64,000 bases of DNA, from positions 47,590,763-47,654,762 of the forward strand of contig CM065697.1 in assembly GCA_017654935.2 (NCBI GenBank), written 5' to 3'. The translations under genes were made by a program, and so were the position numbers. The notes under the pieces are model-generated. The model was given only the letters and a program-made list of their open reading frames with translations. It made no database searches and was not told the origin of the DNA. This DNA is from Phymorhynchus buccinoides (lineage: Eukaryota; Mollusca; Gastropoda; Neogastropoda; Raphitomidae). Of the stretch, positions 38,143 to 49,002 are shown piece after piece. The first letter of the stretch is position 1. Every line of letters starts with the position of its first letter.

Positions 38143-38745
38143 GTCTTTAACACTATGATTGGCTTGCTTCACTCCGTGAGGTGACATACATGGTTCTTTA
38201 ACGCTATGATTGGTTTGAGTCATTGAGTGAGGTGATTTACTTGATTCTTTAATGCTATGATTGATTCACTCAGTGAGGTGACTTACTTGATTCTTTAACG
38301 CTATGATTGGTTTGAGTCATTGAGTGAGGTGATTTACTTGATTCTTTAATGCTATGATTGATTCACTCAGTGAGGTGACTTACTTGATTCTTTAACGCTG
38401 TGATTGGCTCGATTCACTCAGTGAGGTGACTTACTTGATTCTTTAACGCTGTGATTGGCTCGATTCACTCAGTGAGGTGACTTACTTGGTTCTTTAACGC
38501 TATGATTGATTCACTCAGTGCGGTGACCTACTTGGTTCTTTAACGCTATGATTGATTCACTCAGTGAGGTGACCTACTTGGTTCTTTAATGCTATGATTG
38601 GCTTGAATCATTGAGTGAGGTGACTTACTTGATTCTTTAACGCTGTGATTGGCTCGATTCATTCATTGAGGTGATCTGCTTGATTCTTTAACGCTGTGAT
38701 TGGCTTGATTTCACTCAGTTAGGTGAAATACTTGATTCTTTTACA
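38143..38745. repeat. 51-bp satellite, second block, about 12 copies
   Basis: Same family as 35381-37104, with shortened units of about 42 bp where GCTTG is lost (ATGATTGATTCACTCAGTG). It decays into AT-rich sequence after 38745. Confidence 0.93.
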
Positions 38746-39071
38746 CTTTGATTTCTTTGATTTTTTCAATGAGTTGGCTTTATTGATTATTTATATGTTA
38801 TAATTTTGTTAAAATTATTTAAGTAATTTGATCACCTTGATTTTGTGAACTTTATGTTCTGTCTTCAATTATGTCACATGCACGATTTCCCCCGTAGCCA
38901 TGAGTTTTAACTGGCCCATTTAATGCTATATTTTGCAAGCGTGTTTACTCATTCCGGACGAATTCCGAGTATACTCGGAACAGGAGTTCCGACTATTCTC
39001 GGAATAGCCTTTTTTTGGGTCTAAAACTTGTCTGAATCCATTTTTTCTCAATCCAAACCACGTTTTTCAAG
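38746..39071. other. No gene seen; perfect 18-bp palindrome at 38963-38980
   Basis: AT-rich sequence. TTCCGAGTATACTCGGAA (38963-38980) is a perfect palindrome with a degenerate relative (TTCCGACTATTCTCGGAA) 25 bp downstream. It could be a dimeric protein site or chance. Confidence 0.5.
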
Positions 39072-39869
39072 TTACTTATGTTTGTCGCTCTACCAGCCAT
39101 CGTTTCACTTATGTCTGTCACTCTACCAGCCATCGTTTCACTTATGTTTGTCACTCTACCAGCCATCGTTTCACTTATGTCTGTCACTCTACCAGCCATC
39201 GTTTCACTTATGTTTGTCACTCTACCAGCCATCGTTTCACTTATGTTTGTCACTCTACCAGCCATCGTTTCACTTATGTTTGTCACTCTACCAGCCATCG
39301 TTTCACTTATGTCTGTCACTCTACCAGCCATCGTTTCACTTATGTTTGTCACTCTACCAGCCATCGTTTCACTTATGTTTGTCACTCTACCAGCCATCGT
39401 TTCACTTATGTTTGTCACTCTACCAGCCATCGTTTCACTTATGTTTGTCACTCTACCAGCCATCGTTTCACTTATGTTTGTCACTCTACCAGCCATCGTT
39501 TCACTTATGTTTGTCACTCTACCAGCCATCGTTTCACTTATGTTTGTCACTCTACCAGCCATCGTTTCACTTATGTTTGTCACTCTACCAGCCATCGTTT
39601 CACTTATGTTTGTCACTCTACCAGCCATCGTTTCACTTATGTTTGTCACTCTACCAGCCATCGTTTCACTTATGTTTGTCACTCTACCAGCCATCGTTTC
39701 ACTTATGTTTGTCACTCTACCAGCCATCGTTTCACTTATGTTTGTCACTCTACCAGCCATCGTTTCACTTATGTTTGTCACTCTACCAGCCATCGTTTCA
39801 CTTATGTTTGTCACTCTACCAGCCATCGTTTCACTTATGTTTGTCACTCTACCAGCCATCGTTTCACTT
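39072..39869. repeat. 33-bp minisatellite, 24 copies
   Basis: Unit CACTTATGTTTGTCACTCTA plus 13 more bases, repeated without interruption. Three early copies carry a T-to-C change; about 16 consecutive copies are identical, so homogenisation is recent. Because the unit is 33 bases, frames stay open on both strands (minus: an 11-residue MAGRVTNISET repeat). I do not consider these real genes. Confidence 0.96.
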
Positions 39870-39893
39870 CTGTTTGGCGAATCTTTTTTATTT

Positions 39894-40448
39894 GTTAAAG
39901 GGGCACTCTGACGGATGAGTAGGGATGAGTTTTTACAAGAAAGACGTCGAGATCACCAAAAAGACAGCCTTTTCAAGGATCGGAGCACTCACTTTGCTCT
40001 GGTTTCTTATAAATCAAACCGTCAAAACGGCGATTCCTCCTTGGCAGAGTTGCCAGAGAGAGAAGCCATTTTGGATAGGGTGGGTGGAGGACACTCAGAG
40101 TGGTTGAAGATTTTTCTTTTTTATAGTGCAGTAAAAAAAAAACCTGGAGCTATTTCCTTTGTTGTGAGCGAAACTCATTTGGGTAAACTGTAAATAAAAA
40201 GGCTTGCATTGTTGAAATTTCATGATTTGGTACTCAGGCGGCCATTAGAAAAGAGAAAGCACATGATTTCTCTTTCACTGAAAGAATCTGACTTCCAGCA
40301 CCTCCGCCAAGGAGGATTCGCTGACTTGACGGTTGATTTATTGGAAACCAGAACAAAGTGAGTGTTGCGATCTCTGTAAAGGGTGTTTTCCTGGTCATCT
40401 CGACGTGTTTCTTGCAAAAACTCATCCGTCAGGGTGCCCCTTTATTGT
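39894..40448. mobile_element. Fold-back element with about 200-bp inverted arms
   Basis: Left arm from about 39896 (AAAGGGGCACTCTGACGGAT) to about 40100 is the inverse of the right arm, about 40240-40447, at perhaps 80-85% identity. The interior is about 140 bp. It directly abuts the 33-bp minisatellite. No coding capacity is seen; the open frames in the arms are not conserved between them. Confidence 0.75.
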
Positions 40449-41311
40449 TAAAAATGTGAAGAGAAAAAAATCGGCAGTACAAATGCTCCAATACCTGTTC
40501 ATTAACAGTGATAGTAACAAGGAGACTAATAATTCAGATTTTAATGCAAGTTATGACGATTTCAAAGAGAACATTAAACTTGGATCAATTACCAGTGATG
40601 ATGTTGAAAAGGAATCGCAGACAAAGGCGAGTTTTGTTGCAGTTTTTATTTTTTATTATTTTCTAGGCAACCCCAGGCCAGATGATGTTAGCCTCAGGCA
40701 GTGACGTCTTGAAGGGGTTTATGCATGTTTTTCTTATCATTTTGTTTTGTTTTGCCTTTATCTCAGCCATTGTAATGGGTCAGCCAAAGGCCTCTACAAA
40801 TTAAAACACACACCCCCCCACACACACTCACTGTGTGTACATTTCTTTGTCTAATATTGTTTCTTATATTCATGTTGTTTTCTTTCAAATTGTCCATTTT
40901 ATAGCTTACCCTTTCGTGCTAATGGTGCATATTTTTCTTTGTTTAATTCGAAAATATGTCAAATTATGACATAGAGAAACGTGATGTGCATGTTTAAGCG
41001 TGTGCATGGAAGGACAATGGTTGCGAGCATATACACTCATGCTTCCATCAAGGAGAGTGGAAGGATTCCACTTCCATGCATGAGTGTGCCTGCATGTGTG
41101 GGCGCGTACATGTGTGTGTGTGTATACAGGAGATATAAAAATATATGATTGTATTAATGATGTAGAGACAAGGCAGGTGGAGTGGAGGGGGGTGTGATTG
41201 ACTCCCATAGTAAGGAGTATTGCACTGGGCTCTTGGAAAAAATGATTGAATTTAACATTCCTTCATGAATTGATATATGATTGTTATGTTAGCAACTTTT
41301 TATTGTATAAA
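40449..41311. other. No gene seen
   Basis: AT-rich sequence with short CA and GT runs near 40805-40830 and 41100-41125. No domain or RNA gene is recognised. Confidence 0.5.
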
Positions 41312-41776
41312 TATTTGGGTAAAGGTCAAAAGTAACTCGGTTAATTGAATTTTTTCGTTTTTGCCTTTCTTACCAAACATGAAGCTGTGTTTTATGAACA
41401 TTTTCAGCTAATTATCTTTGTTCAATAATTAATTGCAGTCATGATAAAGGCCATTATCTAATAGGACCCCCCCCCCCCCTATGTACTGCAGTACACCGCG
41501 GCATTTGTGACAGTCCAGGCTCATTGCGTTTTCCCGTCTTATAGGGTGGGTGGGGGGTGTGGTCCTATTAGATAATGGCCTTTATTATGACTGCGATTTA
41601 TGATTCCAAAAAGATAATTATTTCAAAAGGTTAATAAAAATACAGCTTAATGTTTGGTAAGGAAGGCAATAACGGAAAAATGGAATTCACCGAGAAATGC
41701 AGGGGGGGGGGGGGGGGGGCACATCTTTACCTTTACGAACCATTTGTAGGCCATTTGGGCCCTTCACCCAAATTGG
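41312..41776. mobile_element. Fold-back (hairpin MITE-like) element
   Basis: The inner arms are near perfect: AAAGGCCATTATCTAATAGG (about 41445-41464) pairs with its complement at about 41565-41584. Outer arms pair ACCAAACATGAAGCTGT with ACAGCTTAATGTTTGGT and ATTTGGGTAAAGG with a copy near 41765. C14 and G18 runs interrupt the arms. Non-coding. Confidence 0.75.
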
Positions 41777-41844
41777 CGTTAATCAGTGTTGACATAGGCA
41801 CACAAATTGGGAACAATAGTATAGCTGGGGCGAGAGCTGTATGA

Positions 41845-41850
41845 TAATTA

Positions 41851-41880
<30 letters not shown>
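41845..41880. repeat. (GT)n microsatellite
   Basis: Short (GT)n at the 5' side of the LINE fragment. Confidence 0.9.
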
Positions 41881-41881
<1 letters not shown>

Positions 41882-41883
41882 GT

Positions 41884-42345
41884 TCATAAACTGCTGATCG
41901 AATTTGGAAGAAGAGAGGGTGAGATTAGAGAAAATAGGACATGTAAAGAATGTAGCATGAATACTGTCGGTGATGAGTTTCATTTTGTTTTACGATGCCC
42001 AAAATTTAGTCAACTTCGGAGAATGTTTATTGCTAACAAATATCGATCTTGTTTATCAATGTTTAATCTTTGCAATTTGTTCAAAGCTAACAAGAAAACA
42101 CAACTTAAATTGAGTAAATTCATAAAAACAGGCTACAATTGTTTAAAATTCATTTCATGTGAATAATTCTAAAAACATACATTTGTTGTTTTGATTTAAA
42201 TTACTATGTGAAACGTTATTTCTACAAGTCTAAACAAGTGTTTAATTTCTTTTTATCGTTTGATGATATGACCCAATGTATCTTTTTGATTTTGTGTTGT
42301 GTCCTCCACACCCCAATAGGGGCAAAAGGATTAAACTAAACTTGA
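41884..42345 (+). pseudogene. LINE ORF2 C-terminal fragment with 3' UTR
   Basis: Frame to the stop at 42166 encodes a Cys/His motif CKECSMNTVGDEFHFVLRCP followed by a basic helical tail, the usual zinc-type C-terminus of LINE ORF2. The 3' UTR follows and ends near GGGGCAAAAGGATTAAACT, just before a (GT)n run. The 5' part is absent, as in ordinary truncated insertions. It belongs to a different family from the fragment at 27841. Confidence 0.75.
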
Positions 42346-42348
42346 AAC

Positions 42349-42420
<72 letters not shown>

Positions 42421-42497
42421 CTGTATGTGTGCTTGTGTGTGTTTTGGTGTTGTGTGTTGTGTGTGCACGCTTGTGTATGTGTATGTGTGTGTCTGTA

Positions 42498-42533
<36 letters not shown>

Positions 42534-42540
42534 TGTCTGC
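42349..42540. repeat. (GT)n microsatellite, interrupted
   Basis: Two long GT runs (42349-42418 and 42505-42532) with GTAT/GTTG variants between. Confidence 0.95.
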
Positions 42541-43384
42541 GTGCGTACGTTGTGTGTGGGTGTACTTGTATGTGTATCCTCTAACGTTGGTGTATGTGGT
42601 CAGTCCGTGCAACTCAGTTGCTATGGCTTACTGAACGAAAGGTGAATAATGACTCTTAGAGCGAGGAGTAGTGCAACTTGGCTCTTAGTGCTGCAACAGC
42701 AGGGATTAGTTGGCCTTTGGGGGGTGGGGGGACATCCCCTATGCTGTCTGTTCTTCTTCTTCGATCGCTCAGACAGGTTCCTGTCAGTTGAGCGCAGATG
42801 CGTCATGCTGCCGTTATGCGCCTAACTAAGAAATAGTTAGGCCCAGCAAGTCCGACTTCGGCTGGAGGAAATGTTTTTGAAAGTGTTTTGTGAAAAAAAG
42901 GCAGAAGAATGGACCGGTTAGGCAGAAAGATAGTAGATGACAGCAAGCAATGCGAAAAGGCAGTCAAAGAGAGTGACAGATTAGAGGAAGTTACAAGCAC
43001 AGAACTTCCAGAAGGTGGGGGGACTATTTATATTCAAAAGACCCCCGGTATCCCTACGGGGGTGTCTGTTCTAAAGTCATGATGATCGAGAGCCAGAGTG
43101 GGTATGTGCCCTAGGCAAGATCTGCACTATAAACAAACTCTTTCGCAGCTTTCTAGGTTAGCGGTTGCCTCCTCTGCTATTTGGTTGTGCGACATGACTG
43201 AGCAGGACACATAACACGCATGGATATGCAGAGCATTCATTTTGGTTAAATAAACCGATTTGTAAAATAATAAATGTATCCATAGCTTATTTTAGGATAT
43301 GCATAAGTGTTTTCCGCGTTTGTTCTGCGTTTTGTTTCTCTCCTCGTCTGTCCACCTGTCAGTCCCTCTCTCTGTCTCTCTCAA
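42541..43384. other. No gene seen
   Basis: Unique sequence. A short hairpin ACCCCCGGTATCCCTACGGGG lies near 43040-43060. No tRNA or other RNA is recognised. Confidence 0.5.
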
Positions 43385-43479
43385 TGTTTGAGTGTGTGTG
43401 CGCGTGTGTGCGCGCGTGTGTATGTGTATGTGTATATGTGCAAGCAAGTGCGCATGTCTGTCTCTCTCTCTCTCTGCGC

Positions 43480-43515
<36 letters not shown>

Positions 43516-43658
43516 GCGTGCGTGCGTGTGTGTGTGACAAAAACACAGAGACAGAGACAGGCAGGCAGATGGCCAGAGAAGCAGGCACAGACAGCTACAG
43601 AGAGTCAGAGTGACAGACAGCAGCACTGGCCGACACAGATATCAGAGTCAGAGAGACA

Positions 43659-43722
<64 letters not shown>
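43385..43722. repeat. Cluster of GT/GC, CT, GACA and (GA)n microsatellites
   Basis: GTGC-rich at 43395-43450, (GT)n at 43485-43510, GACAGA at 43545-43620 and (GA)n at 43663-43724. Confidence 0.93.
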
Positions 43723-43727
<5 letters not shown>

Positions 43728-43959
43728 CTTGCGAACAAACACGAACACTTATTGTTATACAAAATTCAGTTTATTGTTACTCAAATGAACGCAATCCATA
43801 GTTAGATTAAGTGACACACTGCAACGACAAAACATTTGCCGCCGTCAACATTGATAGTATATAAGTACGCTCTTATGCAACGATTTGTTCATATTTGTCC
43901 GGTTTGTTAATTACAACATTGCAGTATTAGTTCATATTCTTTGTTGTTGATAAATGTGT

Positions 43960-44047
43960 TTATTGTTGTTTTTCTTGTGTGCACCTGGCTGCAATTTCTC
44001 TGTTGTGAGATAATAAAGATGATTTGGATTTGGATTTGGATTTGGAT
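43960..44047 (+). mobile_element. Retroposon 3' tail with (GGATTT)n
   Basis: Ends with TGTGAGATAATAAAGATGAT and four GATTTG-type hexamers; a short 3'-end repeat of this kind is the typical tail of LINEs or their SINE partners. The body upstream is not recognised. Confidence 0.55.
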
Positions 44048-44161
44048 AGCAACCTTCATATTCACGAACAGTATGAACATATTTGAATGTGATAATTAAA
44101 TGAACTTTCACGTTCAAGATTTACTTCTTCAACTTGAAATACATCATTTCAGATTAAGAAG

Positions 44162-44515
44162 TTGCGCGCACACACGTACACTTGACACACACACACACAC
44201 ACACACGTACACTTGACACCCACGTACACCTGACACACACAACACACATACACCTGACACACCCACACACACGTACACTTGACACACACACACGTACACT
44301 TGACACACACAACACACATACACCTGACACACCCACACACACGTACACTTGACACACACACACACGTACACTTGACACACACGTACACTTGACACACACA
44401 CATACACTTGACACACACGTACACATGACACACACACATACACTTGACACACACGTACACATGACACACACACAAACATCCACTGACAGACAGACAGACA
44501 GACAGACACACACAC
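44162..44515. repeat. CACACGTACACTTGACA minisatellite
   Basis: About 20 irregular units of 16-27 bases, ending in (GACA)n. Open frames on the minus strand are low-complexity. Confidence 0.93.
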
Positions 44516-44554
44516 ACACAGTTTATTCAGTATATAACAGTTAATCTCCCGGGC

Positions 44555-44700
44555 GTGTAATCCGGAGTACGTCTTGGACCGTCAACACGGGTAGTAGTAT
44601 GTAAATTGGACTAATTTCCCCAAACGATTGGCTGTTTAGCCTAGTTGACATAGGCCTACTACTGTCCGTGTTGACTGTCTAAGACGTACTCAGGACTACA
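44555..44700. repeat. Inverted repeat (hairpin) of about 40-bp arms
   Basis: Left arm about 44564-44599 (GGAGTACGTCTTGGACCGTC and on) pairs with right arm about 44657-44692. The loop is about 57 bp. Probably a small MITE. Confidence 0.65.
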
Positions 44701-45249
44701 GGACCTGATAATAACAAACAACATACACGAATGAGGAAGGAGCAACAAAGCGGCATAATGAGATGTACAATAGCAATTTGTAGTTATTCTTTACACTTGA
44801 TGGTTTTTTGCTCTTTCTGTTGCCTACTTTTTGCTACATTTGCTGTTTGCTGTTTAATTGTTTGTCTGTGTTGATAAAGGCGCATTCACCGAAATATCCA
44901 GTAGTTTTGTTTTGTCTCTTGTGAATAAAATAACGTCACTTTGCACTTGTGTAGTTTGTTTGTTGTATGTTCCAGTGACGTTTCAGTCTGTTTCATTTGT
45001 TTATTCTTTACACTGTCAAGGCTTTTGGTTTCACCAAGTTGGTTTCACCTCTCAAGTCCTGTCAACACAACACATGATGGAACGACTGGCCTTCGTGTTG
45101 CTGTTTCGGTGATACAGCCGAAGTTGTCACTTTTTTGTCGCTGGTGAACGTATGTCAGCGCGCACTGCATGGATGGTTGGCAGCTCCCCTCAAGGCTATC
45201 GTAAACTGGAAGGGGGGGGGACGGACGACATGTGTTGACTGGACAGGCC
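44701..45249. other. No gene seen
   Basis: No recognised domain; short frames only. Confidence 0.5.
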
Positions 45250-45612
45250 TAATACCAAAGCCAACAGGATTTCTATGTTCAATACCAAAATCAATAAGAT
45301 TTCTATGTTCAATACCAAAATCAATAACATTTCGATGTTAAATACCAAAATCAATAGCATTTCTATGTGTAATACCAAAATCAATAAATCAATCAATACG
45401 ATTTCTATGTTCATTACCAAAGCCAACAAAATGTCTATGTTCAATACTAAAGGCAATAATATTTCTATGTTCAAAACCAAAGTTAACAAAACGTCTATGT
45501 TCAATACCAAAGGCAATAAGATTTCTATGTTCAATACCAAAATCAATAAGATTTCCATGTTCAATACCAAAGTTAACAAGATTTTTATGTTCAATACCAA
45601 AGATAACAAGAT
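45250..45612. repeat. 30-bp minisatellite, about 12 copies
   Basis: Unit AATACCAAAATCAATAAGAT plus TTCTATGTTC. A multiple of three, so frames stay open on both strands (plus: MFNTKINKIS). Copies vary by a few bases. Confidence 0.95.
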
Positions 45613-46124
45613 TTGTACACTGACCGGCAAAATAAACTACACACGTGCAATTTATGTACGCAAAAAAGAACGGCGCATTCAAATCATTTCAAATTTTCCA
45701 GATGTCGAATTCAATTATTTGTGTACCCAAATCTTAAATGGTATTGCATTCGTGCGATTAGTTTCGATAAAATAGCTCAACAAACAATACCACCCCCCAG
45801 ACTTGAAAATCACAAAAGTGTGGCTACACAAATGTGTAAAAAATTGGGTGTCCACTGAAGAGACGGCATCATCCCTCAGGGAGATTATATGACCACACAG
45901 TCACAGAGGAAGGAGTCTCAGGCCGCCTTACGTTCCTGCCATTGAAAGCACACTAGCAAAAGGACGACGAAAATGTACCCACCCCTACCGAGATGCCCAG
46001 AACATGCTGCGGAGCTGCTCACCACGGCTTCAACCGACCACGTGACAACTTTCTGTGTCAAGCTTACTAAGAGCCTCTTAGAACAAACAAAACAAACACG
46101 TGATACATTCTCTGTCTGTGTCTG
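45613..46124. other. No gene seen
   Basis: Unique sequence, no recognised domain. Confidence 0.5.
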
Positions 46125-46223
46125 TTCGTAGTTCCCAATGCCGCACGTCATTCAGACACATTTGCTCAGTTCAAAACTGTTCTCCAAACCCATCTCTGCA
46201 GGCAGTCCTACAGTCTCCAGTGA
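46125..46223 (+). pseudogene. LINE ORF2 extreme C-terminus remnant
   Basis: The frame reads FVVPNAARHSDTFAQFKTVL then a short helix ending at TGA 46221-46223. A small-residue/Arg stretch followed by xxFKxxLxTHL is the usual end of CR1/L2-type LINE ORF2. Only about 32 codons remain. Confidence 0.5.
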
Positions 46224-46269
46224 TGAAACGACTCCTCCATTCTGTCTCCCCAGCTCGCTCTCTCCTTTC

Positions 46270-46706
46270 TCTCTGCTTGCGTGAGCGTGCGTACGTACCT
46301 GTGTGTCTGTGTCTGTGTGTGTGTCTGTCTGTCTGTCTCTGTGTGTCTGTCTCTCTCTCTGTGTGTGTGTGTGTGTGTGAATATGGGTGCTAACTGTTTT
46401 AAGCTAAGGTATTTTATTTTGCTGTTTATTTAAATAATGTCACATAACAATGTACTTAATCTAATTATATCGCCTTCAGTATTTATGTGCGTGCGTGCGT
46501 GCGTGCTTGCTTGCTTGCGTGCGTGTTTGTTTTGAGTAATTATGCGTTGCGTGCATTATTGTATTGTGTGTTTATTTTAATGGCACGTAATTCTTTTAAT
46601 TATGTTCTTTATTTAACGGAAGTAATTGTTTTTGCTTGCATATTTGTTTACGCGCGCGCGCGCGCGCGCGCTGTGTGTGTGTGTGTGTGTGGGGGGGGGG
46701 GGGGGC
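46270..46706. repeat. Microsatellite cluster (TGTC, GT, GTGC, GC, poly-G)
   Basis: (GT/TGTC)n at 46295-46380, GTGC/TTGC at 46485-46525, (CG)n at 46651-46671, (GT)n to 46690, then about 15 G. Confidence 0.92.
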
Positions 46707-47317
46707 GTTCGTTTCGCCTACTCCTTACTCTGATACAATTGCTGCCTCATGTGCATAAACTGGATCAATTGTCTGTTTCGCCTATGCATTACATTGAAAG
46801 TCCTGTTTCGCCCACATCCTCGAGGGAATGATCACTACAGGCAGGTGGAATCCCAAATCTTGCTAGAATCTATGCATTTATTAATTATCCCAGTAGTACT
46901 TTGAAAACCCGTTAAAAGAAGGATATTTTAGTGAATTCCTTCAATGATTATTTCGTTGAAACCTGACTGAACAGTCAGTTGATATTCCCAGACACACTGT
47001 GGAATCACTTTGTTATGTCCAGCAGCAGCAGCAGCATCAGAACCAACAATGATCAGAACCAACAATGCATTGGACTCTTGGCACAGACACGTAAAGAGAC
47101 TCATAAGCTCTCGGCTTACAAACGTATTCAATGAGATATGCCTTCGACTCTTAGAAAGTCATACGTTTCTTTATTGTCCATTGGCATTGTACAACGCACA
47201 TGAAAACTTGTCAGGAACTGTTACAACCCATCCCAAATTGTATTACCAAGAAATATAACAGCACGATTAAAAAGTTGGACACATTTTTTAGGAAGGAACT
47301 TAAATTACATGGAATGA
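46707..47317. other. No gene seen
   Basis: Unique sequence next to the transposon target locus; no recognised domain. Confidence 0.5.
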
Positions 47318-47366
47318 GTTACGTATCTTCCTCTGGAAACCAAGTTGAAGCCAAAACAATGAAATA
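47318..47366. repeat. Left part of a tandem repeat split by the Tc1-like insertion
   Basis: GTTACGTATCTTCCTCTGGA through CAATGAAATA is repeated at 49061-49110 on the far side of the transposon. Confidence 0.85.
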
Positions 47367-49000
47367 AGCTATCCACAAAAAGTTAAGGATCACTTGCAAA
47401 CTAATTCATAACTTTCCAAATAAGAAAGCCAATGCGTTGAATTTTGGCCAACATTTAATTCAATGCTTTAGTGATAACGATACACAATTGCCTTCAATTT
47501 CGAGCAATCGTTTGGTCTGTACATTTGATCAAAGTGGGTACGTATCGAAATTTGATTTCCCAAAGTCATTGAAATCACAAGACAGGGCATTCTGATGCTC
47601 CCAAAAGTTCAGTAATGCGTGTATCCGCCATGGCTGTTCTGGCACTCGACGCAGCGAGTCCTCATGGAGTTGACCAGGGTGGTGAAGATCCTCTGTGGAA
47701 GCGCCTGCCACTCAGCCTGCAGCATCTGGTAGAGGTGCTGGGCATCCCTGGGAGGGGGGTGGTTGCTCCTCACTTTGCGATCCAGCTCATCCCAGAGGTT
47801 CTCAATCGGGTTGAGATCGGGACTGCATGCTGGCCACTCCATTCTGTTGACTCCAGACTGCTGCAGGAAGTCGTTGACCACCCTTGCCCTGTGGGGGCGA
47901 GCGTTGTCATCCTGGTAGACAGCCGGCGGTCCCATCTGCTGCAGTGTAGGCACAGCCAGCGGTCGAAGGATCTCATCCCGGTATCGGAGGCCAGTCAGGT
48001 TACCCTGTACATGATACAAGGGTGTTCTGTGGTGAAGGCTGAAGGCCCCCCAGACCATTACAGAACCTCCACCAAAGGCCACCTTTTCTTGGACAGTGGC
48101 GTCAATAAAGCGTTCCCCTGGGCGCCTCCAGACCCTCAGTCGGCCGTCGTTGTGGTTCAGGGTGAAGCGTGATTCATCACTGAACAGGACCTGGGACCAT
48201 TGCTGACGTGTCCACCTCACGTGACGTCTGCAGAAGGCGCGGCGTGCTGCCCTATGGGCTGGAGTTAAGCGTGGCCGTACAGCTGGGCGACGAGAACGGA
48301 GGTTAAACCCATGAAGGCGGTTCCGTATGGTCTGCTGGCTGATGTTGATGTTAGTAGCCACCCTCAGCTGCCTTCGAATGATGATGGAAGAGGCTGTTCT
48401 TGTCTGCAGGGCTTGTCGTTCAATGAGACGATCTTCACGTGGAGTTGTCTTCTTCGGTCGACCAGATCTGCGTCTTTCATGGACCCTCCCAGTGGCTGTG
48501 AAGCGTTGAATCAGTCTGACAATGACCGAGATGGACACCTGAAGTCGCCTGGCCACTTCTCGCTTGGGAACACCATCTTGGAACCATGCAACAGCTCGTC
48601 CCCTATCCAAACTCGCTCAATTTTCGTCGTGGAGGCATTGTCAAATCAGGCCTAATACTGGTGGTATGTCTTCTTATAAAGCCAAGCAAGAGACAGCATC
48701 TCACACATAAACAGCAGTGCTTGCACGTGCATAATGGTTTTTCCATCTGGCTTGTGCAATGTGTTCATGCAGAACGATCCAAAACAAGGTCCTTTTTCGC
48801 AAGTTTCCGCTTTTTCTTTTGCTGCCAAGCTCAGTAATAGAGAATCACGTGCAATGTTTCCACTAACACAACATCGCCCACTTACAGCTGAACAAGAATT
48901 CATAACAATTTGGCTTGACTGAGAAAAAAATAACAGGAGCGAACGGAGTTTATTGCGCACCTGTTTTCTCATAGTGATCCTTAACTTTTTGTGAGTAGTG
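47367..49000. mobile_element. Tc1/mariner-type DNA transposon, nearly full length
   Basis: 1,634 bp with perfect 20-bp inverted repeats CACAAAAAGTTAAGGATCAC (47374-47393 and, inverted, 48974-48993), plus seven less conserved outer bases. TA lies on both sides (47365-47366 and 49001-49002), the expected target duplication. It contains one transposase gene on the minus strand. The neighbouring tandem copy of the target at 49061-49165 shows the uninterrupted site. Confidence 0.92.
47609..48638 (-). pseudogene. Tc1-like transposase, intact except for a frame break in the first ten codons
   Basis: A 333-residue frame (48610-47609) covers nearly all of a normal Tc1-type transposase (about 340). 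It has an N-terminal helix-turn-helix (REVARRLQVSISVIVRLIQRF), a GRPKKTT hook-like motif, a second DNA-binding helix block (NISQQTIRNRL), and the DD34E catalytic set: Asp in FSDESRF, Asp in YQDDNARPH and Glu in NPIENLWDEL. The frame has no ATG at its start. An ATG at 48638 opens ten codons in another frame and stops at a TAG near 48605, so a single-base indel near 48606-48612 separates the natural start from the body. If that is a consensus error the element could be active; otherwise it is freshly dead. The enzyme would cut and paste the element at TA sites. Confidence 0.9.
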
Positions 49001-49002
49001 TA

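Noticed and set aside
35381..38745. CRISPR-like array
   Set aside because: Units are contiguous with no unique spacers, in a eukaryotic context.
38993..39918. Eleven-residue repeat proteins (MAGRVTNISET and its + strand counterparts)
   Set aside because: All arise from a 33-bp minisatellite whose unit is a multiple of three; three frames on two strands are open at once.
43030..43070. ACCCCCGG...CGGGGGT hairpin as a bacterial-type terminator or RNA gene
   Set aside because: Short stem in a eukaryotic window with no associated gene or conserved RNA motif.
47615..48172. Plus-strand 185-residue frame across the transposase
   Set aside because: Antisense shadow of the Tc1-like transposase gene.
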